Shown piece by piece: positions 15,061-21,275 of a DNA stretch of 21,275 nt. Each line of letters starts with the position of its first letter. The stretch's first letter is position 1. Source of the DNA: CAG-917 sp051883555 (GTDB lineage Bacteria; Bacillota; Clostridia; Christensenellales; CAG-917); NCBI GenBank assembly GCA_051883555.1, contig JBJETY010000080.1, positions 1 through 21,275 of the forward strand. The letters are read 5' to 3'. The translations under genes were made by a program, and so were the position numbers. Under the pieces are notes generated by a model. The model worked only from the letters and a program-made list of their open reading frames with translations. It was not told where the DNA came from and ran no database searches.

Positions 15061-15095
15061 TTTCTCTGAGTTGTTTAGGGAAATAGCACCTTTTT
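15055..15095 (+). terminator. Riboswitch-controlled transcription terminator
   Basis: GGTGC (15055-15059) pairs with GCACC (15086-15090), extended by TTTCTCT (15061-15067) with AGGGAAA (15077-15083), and followed by TTTTT. The 5' arm begins inside the conserved CTGGG of the aptamer, so ligand binding should block the hairpin and turn the operon on. Confidence 0.82.
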
Positions 15096-15117
15096 CTGTT
15101 TTTAAGGAGATTTTTTT

Positions 15118-15615
15118 ATGGCGAAGAAAGTTGGAATTATTATGGGCTCCGACAGCGACCTGCCTGTCGTAAGAAAAGCGATTGATTGTTTAAAGAGTTT
15201 CGGCGTGCCTTACGAAGTACACGTTTATTCGGCGCACAGAACACCGGAAGAGGCGGTTGCTTTCTCGCGGAATGCGAGAGAAAACGGCTTTGGCGTATTA
15301 ATTTGCGCGGCCGGAATGGCGGCTCACCTTGCAGGCGTCGTTGCGTCAAAAACTACGTTGCCCGTTATCGGTATTCCTTGCAAAGGGCCCGTGCTTGACG
15401 GAATGGACGCGCTCTTGTCAACCGTTCAGATGCCGAGCGGAGTTCCCGTTGCAACCGTTGCGATTAACGGAGCGTACAACGCGGCGCTTTTGGCAATTCA
15501 GATGCTTGCAATATCCGACGGCGATTTAGCAGACGCATTGGCGCAAAAGAAAGATAGCGACAGTGAAGCCGTTTTATTAAAATCCCGAGCGGTAGAAGAG
15601 GAGTTTAATAACTGA
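15118..15615 (+). CDS. purE: N5-carboxyaminoimidazole ribonucleotide mutase (PurE)
   Basis: A 165-residue enzyme that moves the carboxyl group of N5-CAIR to carbon 4 to give CAIR in purine synthesis (class I), or carboxylates AIR directly (class II). GSDSDLP (10-16), SAHRTPE with catalytic His40 (38-44), the AAGMAAHLAG loop and STVQMPSGVPVATVAI are the standard PurE landmarks. Length fits the octameric bacterial class I enzyme. No purK is in the window, so the class cannot be confirmed from context. AAGGAG at 15104-15109 precedes the start by eight bases. It is the first gene after the ZTP riboswitch. Confidence 0.96.
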   Translation: MAKKVGIIMGSDSDLPVVRKAIDCLKSFGVPYEVHVYSAHRTPEEAVAFSRNARENGFGVLICAAGMAAHLAGVVASKTTLPVIGIPCKGPVLDGMDALLSTVQMPSGVPVATVAINGAYNAALLAIQMLAISDGDLADALAQKKDSDSEAVLLKSRAVEEEFNN

Positions 15616-15736
15616 CTCAAACGATGAACGTCGGTCGAATAACCGATTTCGCAAATAAAAACGCAAATGACAAAACGACAGGTTGAAACTGAAAAAGCCA
15701 ACCAAAACATATTTATTATTTTAGGAGGAAACTTTT

Positions 15737-16429
15737 ATGGCAAAATCCCTTGTTTACACCGGTAAAACAAAAAACGTTTATTCACTTGATAACGGCAATT
15801 ATCTTTTAAAGTTCAAAGACGATTGCACGGGGAAAGACGGCGTTTTTGATCCGGGTGAAAACTCAGTAGGTTTAACTATTGCCGGCGTCGGCGACGTAAA
15901 CTTAAGAATGTCTATTTACTTTTTCGAAAAGTTAAATGCCGCAGGTATAAAGACCCACTTCGTTTCTGCCGACCTCAACGATACGACGATGGAAGTTTTA
16001 CCTGCCAAGGTATTCGGTAAAGGCTTAGAAGTCATTTGCCGTCATAAAGCGGTAGGTAGTTTTTACAGAAGATACAGCGACTACATCGAAGAAGGTGCCG
16101 ACCTTCCCGCATACGTTGAATTCACGTTCAAGAACGACGCAAAAGGCGACCCGCTGGTTACCAAAGACGGTTTGGTTGACCTTAAAGTTATGTCCGAAAA
16201 GCAATATGAAGATATAAAAGAAATGACTAAAAAAATCACCCAAATCGTTGCCGACGATTTAAAGGAAAAAGGTTTGGTTTTGTACGATATCAAGTTTGAA
16301 TTCGGTTACGCACCGAACGGCGACGTTATGTTAATTGACGAAATTGCTTCGGGCAATATGCGCGTTTACAAGGACGGAAAATATATCGATCCCATGACTT
16401 TATCCAAACTGTTCTTTGCTAAAAATTAA
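15737..16429 (+). CDS. purC: SAICAR synthetase (PurC), clostridial-type variant
   Basis: A 230-residue ATP-dependent ligase that joins aspartate to CAIR, the step after PurE. YTGKTKNVYS at the start is the ATP-binding beta-hairpin. The usual D-x-A-T-A-F-N segment is replaced by DDCTGKDGVFDPGEN, and the usual DEISPDTCR block by LIDEIASGNMR (about 195-210); the variant recurs in Clostridia, so it is a real subfamily and not damage. R-x-K-AVGSFYRR at about 103-113 is typical substrate-binding sequence. The ribosome site AGGAGG is strong. The 121-base gap after purE contains only a small hairpin. Confidence 0.95.
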   Translation: MAKSLVYTGKTKNVYSLDNGNYLLKFKDDCTGKDGVFDPGENSVGLTIAGVGDVNLRMSIYFFEKLNAAGIKTHFVSADLNDTTMEVLPAKVFGKGLEVICRHKAVGSFYRRYSDYIEEGADLPAYVEFTFKNDAKGDPLVTKDGLVDLKVMSEKQYEDIKEMTKKITQIVADDLKEKGLVLYDIKFEFGYAPNGDVMLIDEIASGNMRVYKDGKYIDPMTLSKLFFAKN

Positions 16430-16438
16430 GGAGAAATT

Positions 16439-17863
16439 ATGGGTGGATATTTTGCCATAACGTCAAAGCGAGATTGCATCTCCGACGTATTTTTCGGGAC
16501 GGACTATCATTCTCATCTTGGCACCAAGCGTGCGGGAATAGCGGCTTACGATAAAGAATCAGGCTTGCAAAGAGTTATTCACAACATACAAAATTCGCCG
16601 TTCAGAACGAAGTTCGAAAGAATATTCGAAGAAATGAAGGGGTCTGCCGCAATCGGTTGCATAAGCGACGGTGAGCCGCAGCCGCTTATTATCCGTTCTA
16701 AACTCGGAGCTTACGCAATTAGCGTTATCGGCGCAATAAACAATGCAAAAGAGCTGACGGACAAATACCTCAGTCTTCCCGGAGCGCATTTCGATGCTAT
16801 GACGGGTGGTGCGGTTAATATGGTCGGACTTGTTTCGGCGCTTATCTGCGAAAAGAAAACTTTTCTGGAAGGTATAAAGTTTGCTCAAAATCAAATCGAC
16901 GGCTCCGCTTCGATTGTAATTTTAAAGGAAGACGGCAACATTATTTGCGCCAGAGACAAACTCGGACGACTGCCGATGATTGTCGGTAAAAACAGGTACG
17001 GTCATTGCGTTGCGTTTGAGTCTTTTGCGTTCAGGAAACTGGGTTATAAAGACGTACTTGATTTGGGTCCCGGCGAAATAGTTGAAATCACTCCCGACGA
17101 AATAAAAAAACTGGCGCCGCCGGGAAAGAAAATGAGGATTTGTTCTTTCCTGTGGACTTATTACGGATATCCCACGGCAACGTACGAAGGCGTCAACGTA
17201 GAATTAATGCGTTGCAAAAACGGCGAATTGTTAGCGGAAGAAGATATCAAAAGCGGAATTGTCGACAAAATAGACTACGTCAGCGGCGTGCCGGATTCAG
17301 GCACACCGCATGCAATAGGTTATGCGAACAGAACTCATAAACCGTTTGCCCGCCCTTATATAAAATATACTCCGACCTGGTCGAGAAGTTTCACGCCCTC
17401 AAAGCAGTCAGAAAGGGCTAAGGTTGCGCAGATGAAACAAATACCGGTGCTCGAACTTATCAAGGACAAAAACCTTCTTTTCGTAGACGACTCCATCGTA
17501 CGTGGAACGCAACTGAAAGAAACGGTAGATTTTCTTTACGAAAACGGAGCCAAGTCGGTGCATATGCGTTCGGCTTGTCCGCCGATAATGTTTGGCTGTA
17601 AGTATATAAACTTTACCAGAGCGACTAGTGACATGGAACTTATTACAAGGCGGATAATAATGGAACTGGAAGGCGAAGAAGGAATGAATCATCTGGAAGA
17701 ATACGCAGATTCTTCAAACGAACGCGGAAAAAGACTTCGCGCAAAGATTTGCGAAACGATGCATTTCGATTCGCTGGAGTTTCAATCGCTCGATAATTTA
17801 ATTAAGGCGATAGGTCTTCCTAAATGTAAGTTATGCACTTATTGCTGGAACGGAAAAGAATAA
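16439..17863 (+). CDS. purF: PurF-like PRPP amidotransferase without the N-terminal catalytic cysteine
   Basis: A 474-residue protein of the amidophosphoribosyltransferase family, the first committed step of purine synthesis (PRPP to phosphoribosylamine). The phosphoribosyltransferase half is intact: VPDSGTPHAIGYA (284-296) and the PRPP loop LLFVDDSIVRGTQ (346-358). The glutaminase half is altered. The chain starts MGGYFAI where ordinary PurF has MCG, so the Cys nucleophile is glycine. The NGN block is replaced by GAINNAKEL (99-106). Cys13 is the nearest cysteine. The C-terminus has C463, C466 and C469. This version recurs in Clostridia and Bacteroidetes. It follows purC by nine bases. Confidence 0.9.
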   Translation: MGGYFAITSKRDCISDVFFGTDYHSHLGTKRAGIAAYDKESGLQRVIHNIQNSPFRTKFERIFEEMKGSAAIGCISDGEPQPLIIRSKLGAYAISVIGAINNAKELTDKYLSLPGAHFDAMTGGAVNMVGLVSALICEKKTFLEGIKFAQNQIDGSASIVILKEDGNIICARDKLGRLPMIVGKNRYGHCVAFESFAFRKLGYKDVLDLGPGEIVEITPDEIKKLAPPGKKMRICSFLWTYYGYPTATYEGVNVELMRCKNGELLAEEDIKSGIVDKIDYVSGVPDSGTPHAIGYANRTHKPFARPYIKYTPTWSRSFTPSKQSERAKVAQMKQIPVLELIKDKNLLFVDDSIVRGTQLKETVDFLYENGAKSVHMRSACPPIMFGCKYINFTRATSDMELITRRIIMELEGEEGMNHLEEYADSSNERGKRLRAKICETMHFDSLEFQSLDNLIKAIGLPKCKLCTYCWNGKE

Positions 17864-17922
17864 TTAAGGGTTTAAACAGTTAAAAAACGTAACGAAAAAT
17901 AAGCAGAATTTTCAGAGGAAAA

Positions 17923-18969
17923 ATGATGAACGAGAAATCAAAATCAGACAGTTATGCCGCAGCCGGCGTCGATATAACCGCAGGGTACAAAGCGGTTGAA
18001 CTGATGAAAAAACACATAGCTCGAACAGTAACTCAAAATTCTTCGGCAGATATCGGAGGTTTCGGAGGACTTTTCGCACTCGATTTAACGGGTTATAAAA
18101 ACCCGGTTTTAGTTTCGGGGACGGACGGCGTGGGAACAAAATTGAAAATTGCCTTTTTAATGGACAAGCACAATACCGTTGGTATAGACTGCGTTGCAAT
18201 GTGCGTAAACGACGTAATCTGCTGCGGCGCAAAACCGCTTTTTTTCCTGGATTATATCGCTTGCGGTAAAAACTTTCCCGAAAAGATTGCTTCGATCGTA
18301 GAAGGTATTGCCGAAGGTTGCGTTCAGGCGGGAAGCGAACTCGTCGGCGGAGAAACGGCGGAAATGCCGGGCTTTTATCCTATCGACGAATACGACCTTG
18401 CCGGTTTCTCGGTCGGTATAGTCGACAGGGCCGACGTGGTTGATAAGAAATCTATGAAAGCAGGCGACGTTATGATTGCGATTCCGTCTTCAGGCGTTCA
18501 TTCAAACGGTTTTTCGCTTGTAAGAAAGGTTTTCGACGTCGAAAACTGCGACCTTAAAACTCCGCTTGACTCACTCGGCGGTAAGAGCCTCGGCGAAACT
18601 CTTTTGACGCCCACGAAAATTTACGTTAAACCCATGCTTAAAGTTTTGGAAAGCGTAAAAGTTAAAGGTATTTCGCATATAACGGGCGGCGGTTTTTATG
18701 AAAATATGCCGCGTTCTATTCCCGACGGATTGGGTGTCGTTATAAAGAAAGAAGACGTAAGAGTTCTGCCCATATTTAAACTTTTACAAAAAGAGGGTAA
18801 AATTTCAGACCACGATATGTACAACACCTTTAACATGGGCGTCGGAATGAGCGTCGTTGTCGATAAGGCAGACGTTGAAAGAACTCTCGGTATTTTAAAG
18901 GAATTCGGCGAAGACGCTTACGTTATCGGCGAGATTGTTTCTTCGGACGAAAAAATCACTATTATTTAG
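17923..18969 (+). CDS. purM: Phosphoribosylformylglycinamidine cyclo-ligase (AIR synthetase, PurM)
   Basis: A 348-residue ATP-dependent enzyme that closes the imidazole ring of FGAM to give AIR. YAAAGVDITAGYKAV at the start, GGFGGLFALD, SGTDGVGTKLKIA (about 66-78), VNDVICCGAKPLFFLDYIA, LVGGETAEMPGFY and ITGGGFYENMPR are all canonical PurM blocks, in order. Length is normal. Two adjacent ATG codons (17923 and 17926) follow AGAGG; the first is used here. The gap to purF is 59 bases with no sign of a separate promoter. The next gene starts two bases after its stop. Confidence 0.96.
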   Translation: MMNEKSKSDSYAAAGVDITAGYKAVELMKKHIARTVTQNSSADIGGFGGLFALDLTGYKNPVLVSGTDGVGTKLKIAFLMDKHNTVGIDCVAMCVNDVICCGAKPLFFLDYIACGKNFPEKIASIVEGIAEGCVQAGSELVGGETAEMPGFYPIDEYDLAGFSVGIVDRADVVDKKSMKAGDVMIAIPSSGVHSNGFSLVRKVFDVENCDLKTPLDSLGGKSLGETLLTPTKIYVKPMLKVLESVKVKGISHITGGGFYENMPRSIPDGLGVVIKKEDVRVLPIFKLLQKEGKISDHDMYNTFNMGVGMSVVVDKADVERTLGILKEFGEDAYVIGEIVSSDEKITII

Positions 18970-18971
18970 AA

Positions 18972-19625
18972 ATGAAAAACGCATTAAAACAGTTTGCTGA
19001 CGGTGTATTGGCAGGGCTTATGATTGTTATCGGCTGCGCGGTTTATCTGGCTTGCGAAAGCAAGGTGGTAGGGGCGGTTATGTTCTCGGTTGCGCTGCTG
19101 ACCATCTGCTACTTCGGGTTTTCTTTATTTACCGGCAAAGTGGGTTTTATGGTAAACGGTCATTCAAAAACCGATTTTTCCGTTTTGTTCTTAGGTCTAT
19201 TGGGCAACGTTGTGGGAACGGCGATTTTCGGTTATTTATTGGGTTTATCAAACGAAAGCCTTGTTGAAAAAGCCGTACTGCTTTGCTCGGGTAAGCTAGA
19301 ACAAGAGTTTTACCAAACGCTTATCCGCGCCGTTTTTTGCGGTGTGTTAATGTATGTCGCCGTTTGGGTTTTTAAAGAGAAGAAGTCTGTTTCGGCGATT
19401 CTTCTGTGCGTCCCCGTGTTTATATTGAGCGGTTTCGAACACTCCATCGCCGATATGGGATTTTTTGCCGTCGCGTTGACGGAATTTCCCGTTTTAGAGT
19501 CTTTTGCGTTTATTCTTATCGTTATCGTGGGAAATTCTATTGGCGGAATGCTTATTCCGTTCGTGCTCAGATTAACTTGCTTAAAGACAAAAGACAGTGA
19601 GGAAGGTACAAATGCGAAAAGTTAA
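18972..19625 (+). CDS. Formate/nitrite transporter (FNT) family channel
   Basis: A 217-residue membrane protein with about six spans. SLFTGKVGFMV (51-61), LIRAVFCGVLMYVAVW (117-132) and GFEHSIADM (154-162) match the FNT signatures, where His157 corresponds to the central pore histidine of FocA. FNT pentamers pass small monovalent anions such as formate, nitrite or hydrosulfide. It begins two bases after purM, without a ribosome site of its own, and overlaps purN by fourteen bases. It is therefore built into the purine operon. Formate is the most sensible substrate, as the one-carbon source for 10-formyl-tetrahydrofolate used by PurN and AICAR formyltransferase. Substrate is inferred from context. 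Confidence 0.85.
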   Translation: MKNALKQFADGVLAGLMIVIGCAVYLACESKVVGAVMFSVALLTICYFGFSLFTGKVGFMVNGHSKTDFSVLFLGLLGNVVGTAIFGYLLGLSNESLVEKAVLLCSGKLEQEFYQTLIRAVFCGVLMYVAVWVFKEKKSVSAILLCVPVFILSGFEHSIADMGFFAVALTEFPVLESFAFILIVIVGNSIGGMLIPFVLRLTCLKTKDSEEGTNAKS

Positions 19626-20220
19626 AATTGCCGTGCTGGTATCGGGCGGAGGTACCAACCTCCAAGCGCTTATCGATTCGCAAAAAAACGGCGTAATTAA
19701 AAACGGTGAAATTGCTTTGGTCGTATCGAATAAAGAGACGGCTTTCGCACTGGAACGGGCAAAAAAGGCAAAGGTTAAGACGCGGGTTGTTACAAAGACG
19801 GGCAAGAGCAGAGAAGAGTTTGAAAGTGAACTTATAAAGGTTTTACGGGACGACCGGATCGAACTCGTCGTTCTTGCCGGGTTTATGGTGATTTTAAGCG
19901 AAAGGTTCACTTCGACCTTTAAAGACAGGATAATAAACGTTCATCCGTCGTTGATACCGTCGTTTTGCGGCGAAGGATTTTACGGCTTGAAAGTGCACGA
20001 AAAGGCGCTTGAATACGGCGTAAAAGTTACGGGAGCCACGGTGCATTTCGTTAACGAAATTCCTGACGGCGGAAAAATTATTATGCAAAAACCCGTTGAA
20101 GTTTTGGAGGGCGACACCCCTGAAATTTTACAGGAACGCGTTATGAAACAGGCGGAATGGATAATTTTACCGCTTGCAACCGAAAAAGTATGTTCTGACA
20201 TATTGAAAGGAGAAATGTAA
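19612..20220 (+). CDS. purN: Phosphoribosylglycinamide formyltransferase (PurN)
   Basis: A 202-residue enzyme that transfers a formyl group from 10-formyl-tetrahydrofolate to GAR. SGGGTNLQALID (11-22) is the phosphate-binding loop. The catalytic Asn109 and His111 sit in INVHPSLIPSF, and Asp152 in PDGGKII, matching N106, H108 and D144 of the E. coli enzyme. I used the ATG at 19612, preceded by GAGGAAGG; an in-frame GTG at 19597 would add five residues. The gene overlaps the FNT gene by fourteen bases, and its TAA overlaps the next ATG, so translation is coupled on both sides. Confidence 0.95.
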   Translation: MRKVKIAVLVSGGGTNLQALIDSQKNGVIKNGEIALVVSNKETAFALERAKKAKVKTRVVTKTGKSREEFESELIKVLRDDRIELVVLAGFMVILSERFTSTFKDRIINVHPSLIPSFCGEGFYGLKVHEKALEYGVKVTGATVHFVNEIPDGGKIIMQKPVEVLEGDTPEILQERVMKQAEWIILPLATEKVCSDILKGEM

Positions 20221-20939
20221 TGGATATCTATAAAATTCACGACGTTGCCGAACTTATCGAAGGCAATTCATACGTGGGTAGAGGCATCATCATCGGCAAA
20301 ACACCCGATGCAAAGCGAGCCGTTTCCGCCTACTTTATCATGGGCAGAAGTGAAAACAGTCGCAACAGAGTTTTTACGGTAAAAAACGGCGAAGTTTTTA
20401 CCGAGCCTTTCGACGCCTCCAAGGTAAAAGACCCGAGCCTTATTATTTACGCGGCTATCAGAAAATTCCGTAACAGCCTGATAGTTACGAACGGAGACCA
20501 GACGGATACCGTTTACGACGGTTTAAAGAGCGGTCTGAGTTTTTCAACCGCGCTGTCGTCGCGTGAGTTTGAGCCGGACGCGCCCAATTTAACGCCGAGA
20601 ATCAGCGGTATTTTAAATTTTAAAGACAACGATTTTTCTTACGAAATGAGTATCTTAAAGAGCAGTGACGCCATCGGTTCGAGCTGCAATCGTTACACGT
20701 ATTCTTACAGTGCGTTAAAAGGTTTAGGTCATTTCATTCACACTTACGTTTGCGACGGAACACCCATTCCTACGTTTCAGGGCGAGCCCGAAAGAGTCGC
20801 CACACTCGACGATATAAACGAATTTGCCGATAAACTCTGGAACGCTTTGGACGAAAATAACAAAATCTCTCTCTACGTTCGTTACACGTCGTTAGAAAAC
20901 GGCGAATATGAAGAAGTTTTAATAAACAAAAACAAATAA
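20220..20939 (+). CDS. purO: IMP cyclohydrolase, PurO type
   Basis: A 239-residue protein of the archaeal-type IMP cyclohydrolase family, which closes FAICAR to IMP. Landmarks that fit are NSYVGRGIIIGK, YFIMGRSENSRNRVF, NGDQTDTVYDG, SREFEPDAPN-x-TPRISG and the CNRYTYSY / GHFIHTY blocks. It replaces the cyclohydrolase domain of fused PurH; the next gene supplies the other activity. The start overlaps the purN stop (TAATG). The bacterial members of this family occur mostly in Clostridia and relatives and are annotated by similarity, so the biochemical call is firm for the family but not tested for this protein. Confidence 0.85.
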   Translation: MDIYKIHDVAELIEGNSYVGRGIIIGKTPDAKRAVSAYFIMGRSENSRNRVFTVKNGEVFTEPFDASKVKDPSLIIYAAIRKFRNSLIVTNGDQTDTVYDGLKSGLSFSTALSSREFEPDAPNLTPRISGILNFKDNDFSYEMSILKSSDAIGSSCNRYTYSYSALKGLGHFIHTYVCDGTPIPTFQGEPERVATLDDINEFADKLWNALDENNKISLYVRYTSLENGEYEEVLINKNK

Positions 20940-20950
20940 GAAGGAGAAGT

Positions 20951-21275
20951 ATGAACGAATTCCAATTAAAGTACGGTTGTAATCCAAACCAAAAACCATC
21001 GAGGATTTTTATGGCAAACGGCGCCGATCTTCCCATCGAAGTTTTAAACGGAAGACCGGGTTATATCAACTTTTTAGACGCTTTCAACTCCTGGCAACTT
21101 GTCAAAGAGTTAAAAGAGGCGACGGGAATGGCTTCGGCAACGAGTTTCAAGCACGTTTCTCCGACTTCCGCCGCCGTCGGCAAAGTTCTGTCGGACAAAC
21201 TTAAAAAAGCATGTTTCGTCGACGATATTGAAAATTTGGACGCTTCACCTATCGCTTGCGCTTACGCCAGAGCAA
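20951..21275 (+). CDS. Stand-alone AICAR formyltransferase, 5' part (cut by right edge)
   Basis: The first 108 codons of a gene running off the right edge, behind AAGGAG. The sequence MNEFQLKYGCNPNQKPSRIF followed by NGRPGYINFLDAFNSW and SFKHVSPTSAAVG matches the AICAR formyltransferase half of PurH; the K-H pair in FKHVSP corresponds to the catalytic lysine-histidine. It begins directly with that domain, so it is a stand-alone enzyme that complements the separate PurO gene. It transfers a formyl group from 10-formyl-tetrahydrofolate to AICAR to give FAICAR. The TSAA after KHVSP differs from the PCG of common PurH, a subfamily trait. Confidence 0.88.
   Translation, partial: MNEFQLKYGCNPNQKPSRIFMANGADLPIEVLNGRPGYINFLDAFNSWQLVKELKEATGMASATSFKHVSPTSAAVGKVLSDKLKKACFVDDIENLDASPIACAYARA

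Noticed and set aside
15631..15646. Hairpin TCGGT/ACCGA between purE and purC
   Set aside because: Five base pairs with a six-base loop and no T-tract; too weak for a terminator and no known regulatory match.
16439..16480. A sequencing error or missed upstream start hiding the PurF catalytic cysteine
   Set aside because: The ribosome site AAGGAG stands just before the ATG, and the rest of the glutamine site is also altered (GAINNA), so this is a true variant subfamily and not a single-base error.

Overview
The window looks like chromosomal DNA of a low-to-moderate GC Gram-positive bacterium, probably a Clostridia-type member of the Bacillota. The basis is lipobox lipoproteins, consensus vegetative promoters, strong AGGAGG ribosome sites, a ZTP riboswitch and a purine operon of the variant type I associate with Clostridia and some Bacteroidetes. 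This placement is inference. Every supported gene is on the + strand, and no rRNA, tRNA or CRISPR array was seen.

Region A (1-3686) is a TerY-phosphorylation (TerY-P) type cluster: the C-terminal part of a protein kinase-like protein cut by the left edge, two tandem von Willebrand A proteins, a PP2C phosphatase and a five-helix membrane protein. The genes are overlapped or tightly coupled. TerY-P is a known stress and anti-phage association. The doubled VWA gene and the membrane partner are the unusual parts here.

Region B (about 3780-11330) starts at a good sigma-A-type promoter lying almost on the start codon of a WYL regulator. The regulator overlaps or abuts a lipoprotein with a C-terminal HNH-like nuclease domain (a candidate polymorphic toxin) and a SUKH-type immunity protein. 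Next come a second lipoprotein, a two-half FtsX/MacB-like permease with an internal ribosome site at the junction, its ABC ATPase, a 59-residue protein and a DUF1643-like protein. Spacing suggests one long transcript.

Region C (11330-13870) is gene-poor and decayed. It holds possible gene relics, a small GIY-YIG protein, a short gene broken by two stops and one frameshift, and a NERD-domain protein. Regions A-C read as an accessory or defence island.

Region D (13814-14727) is a peroxiredoxin gene with its own promoter and a TfoX N-domain gene closed by a clear terminator.

Region E (14901-21275, continuing past the right edge) is a purine operon. A perfect TTGACA-N17-TATAAT promoter is followed by a ZTP (pfl) riboswitch and terminator, then purE, purC, a purF variant lacking the glutaminase nucleophile, purM, a formate/nitrite-family channel, purN, a purO-type IMP cyclohydrolase and the start of a stand-alone AICAR formyltransferase. 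ZTP signals shortage of 10-formyl-tetrahydrofolate, which PurN and AICAR formyltransferase consume. A formate channel in the same transcript would make a closed supply loop, which is the most coherent functional idea in the window alongside the TerY-P cluster and the lipoprotein toxin pair.
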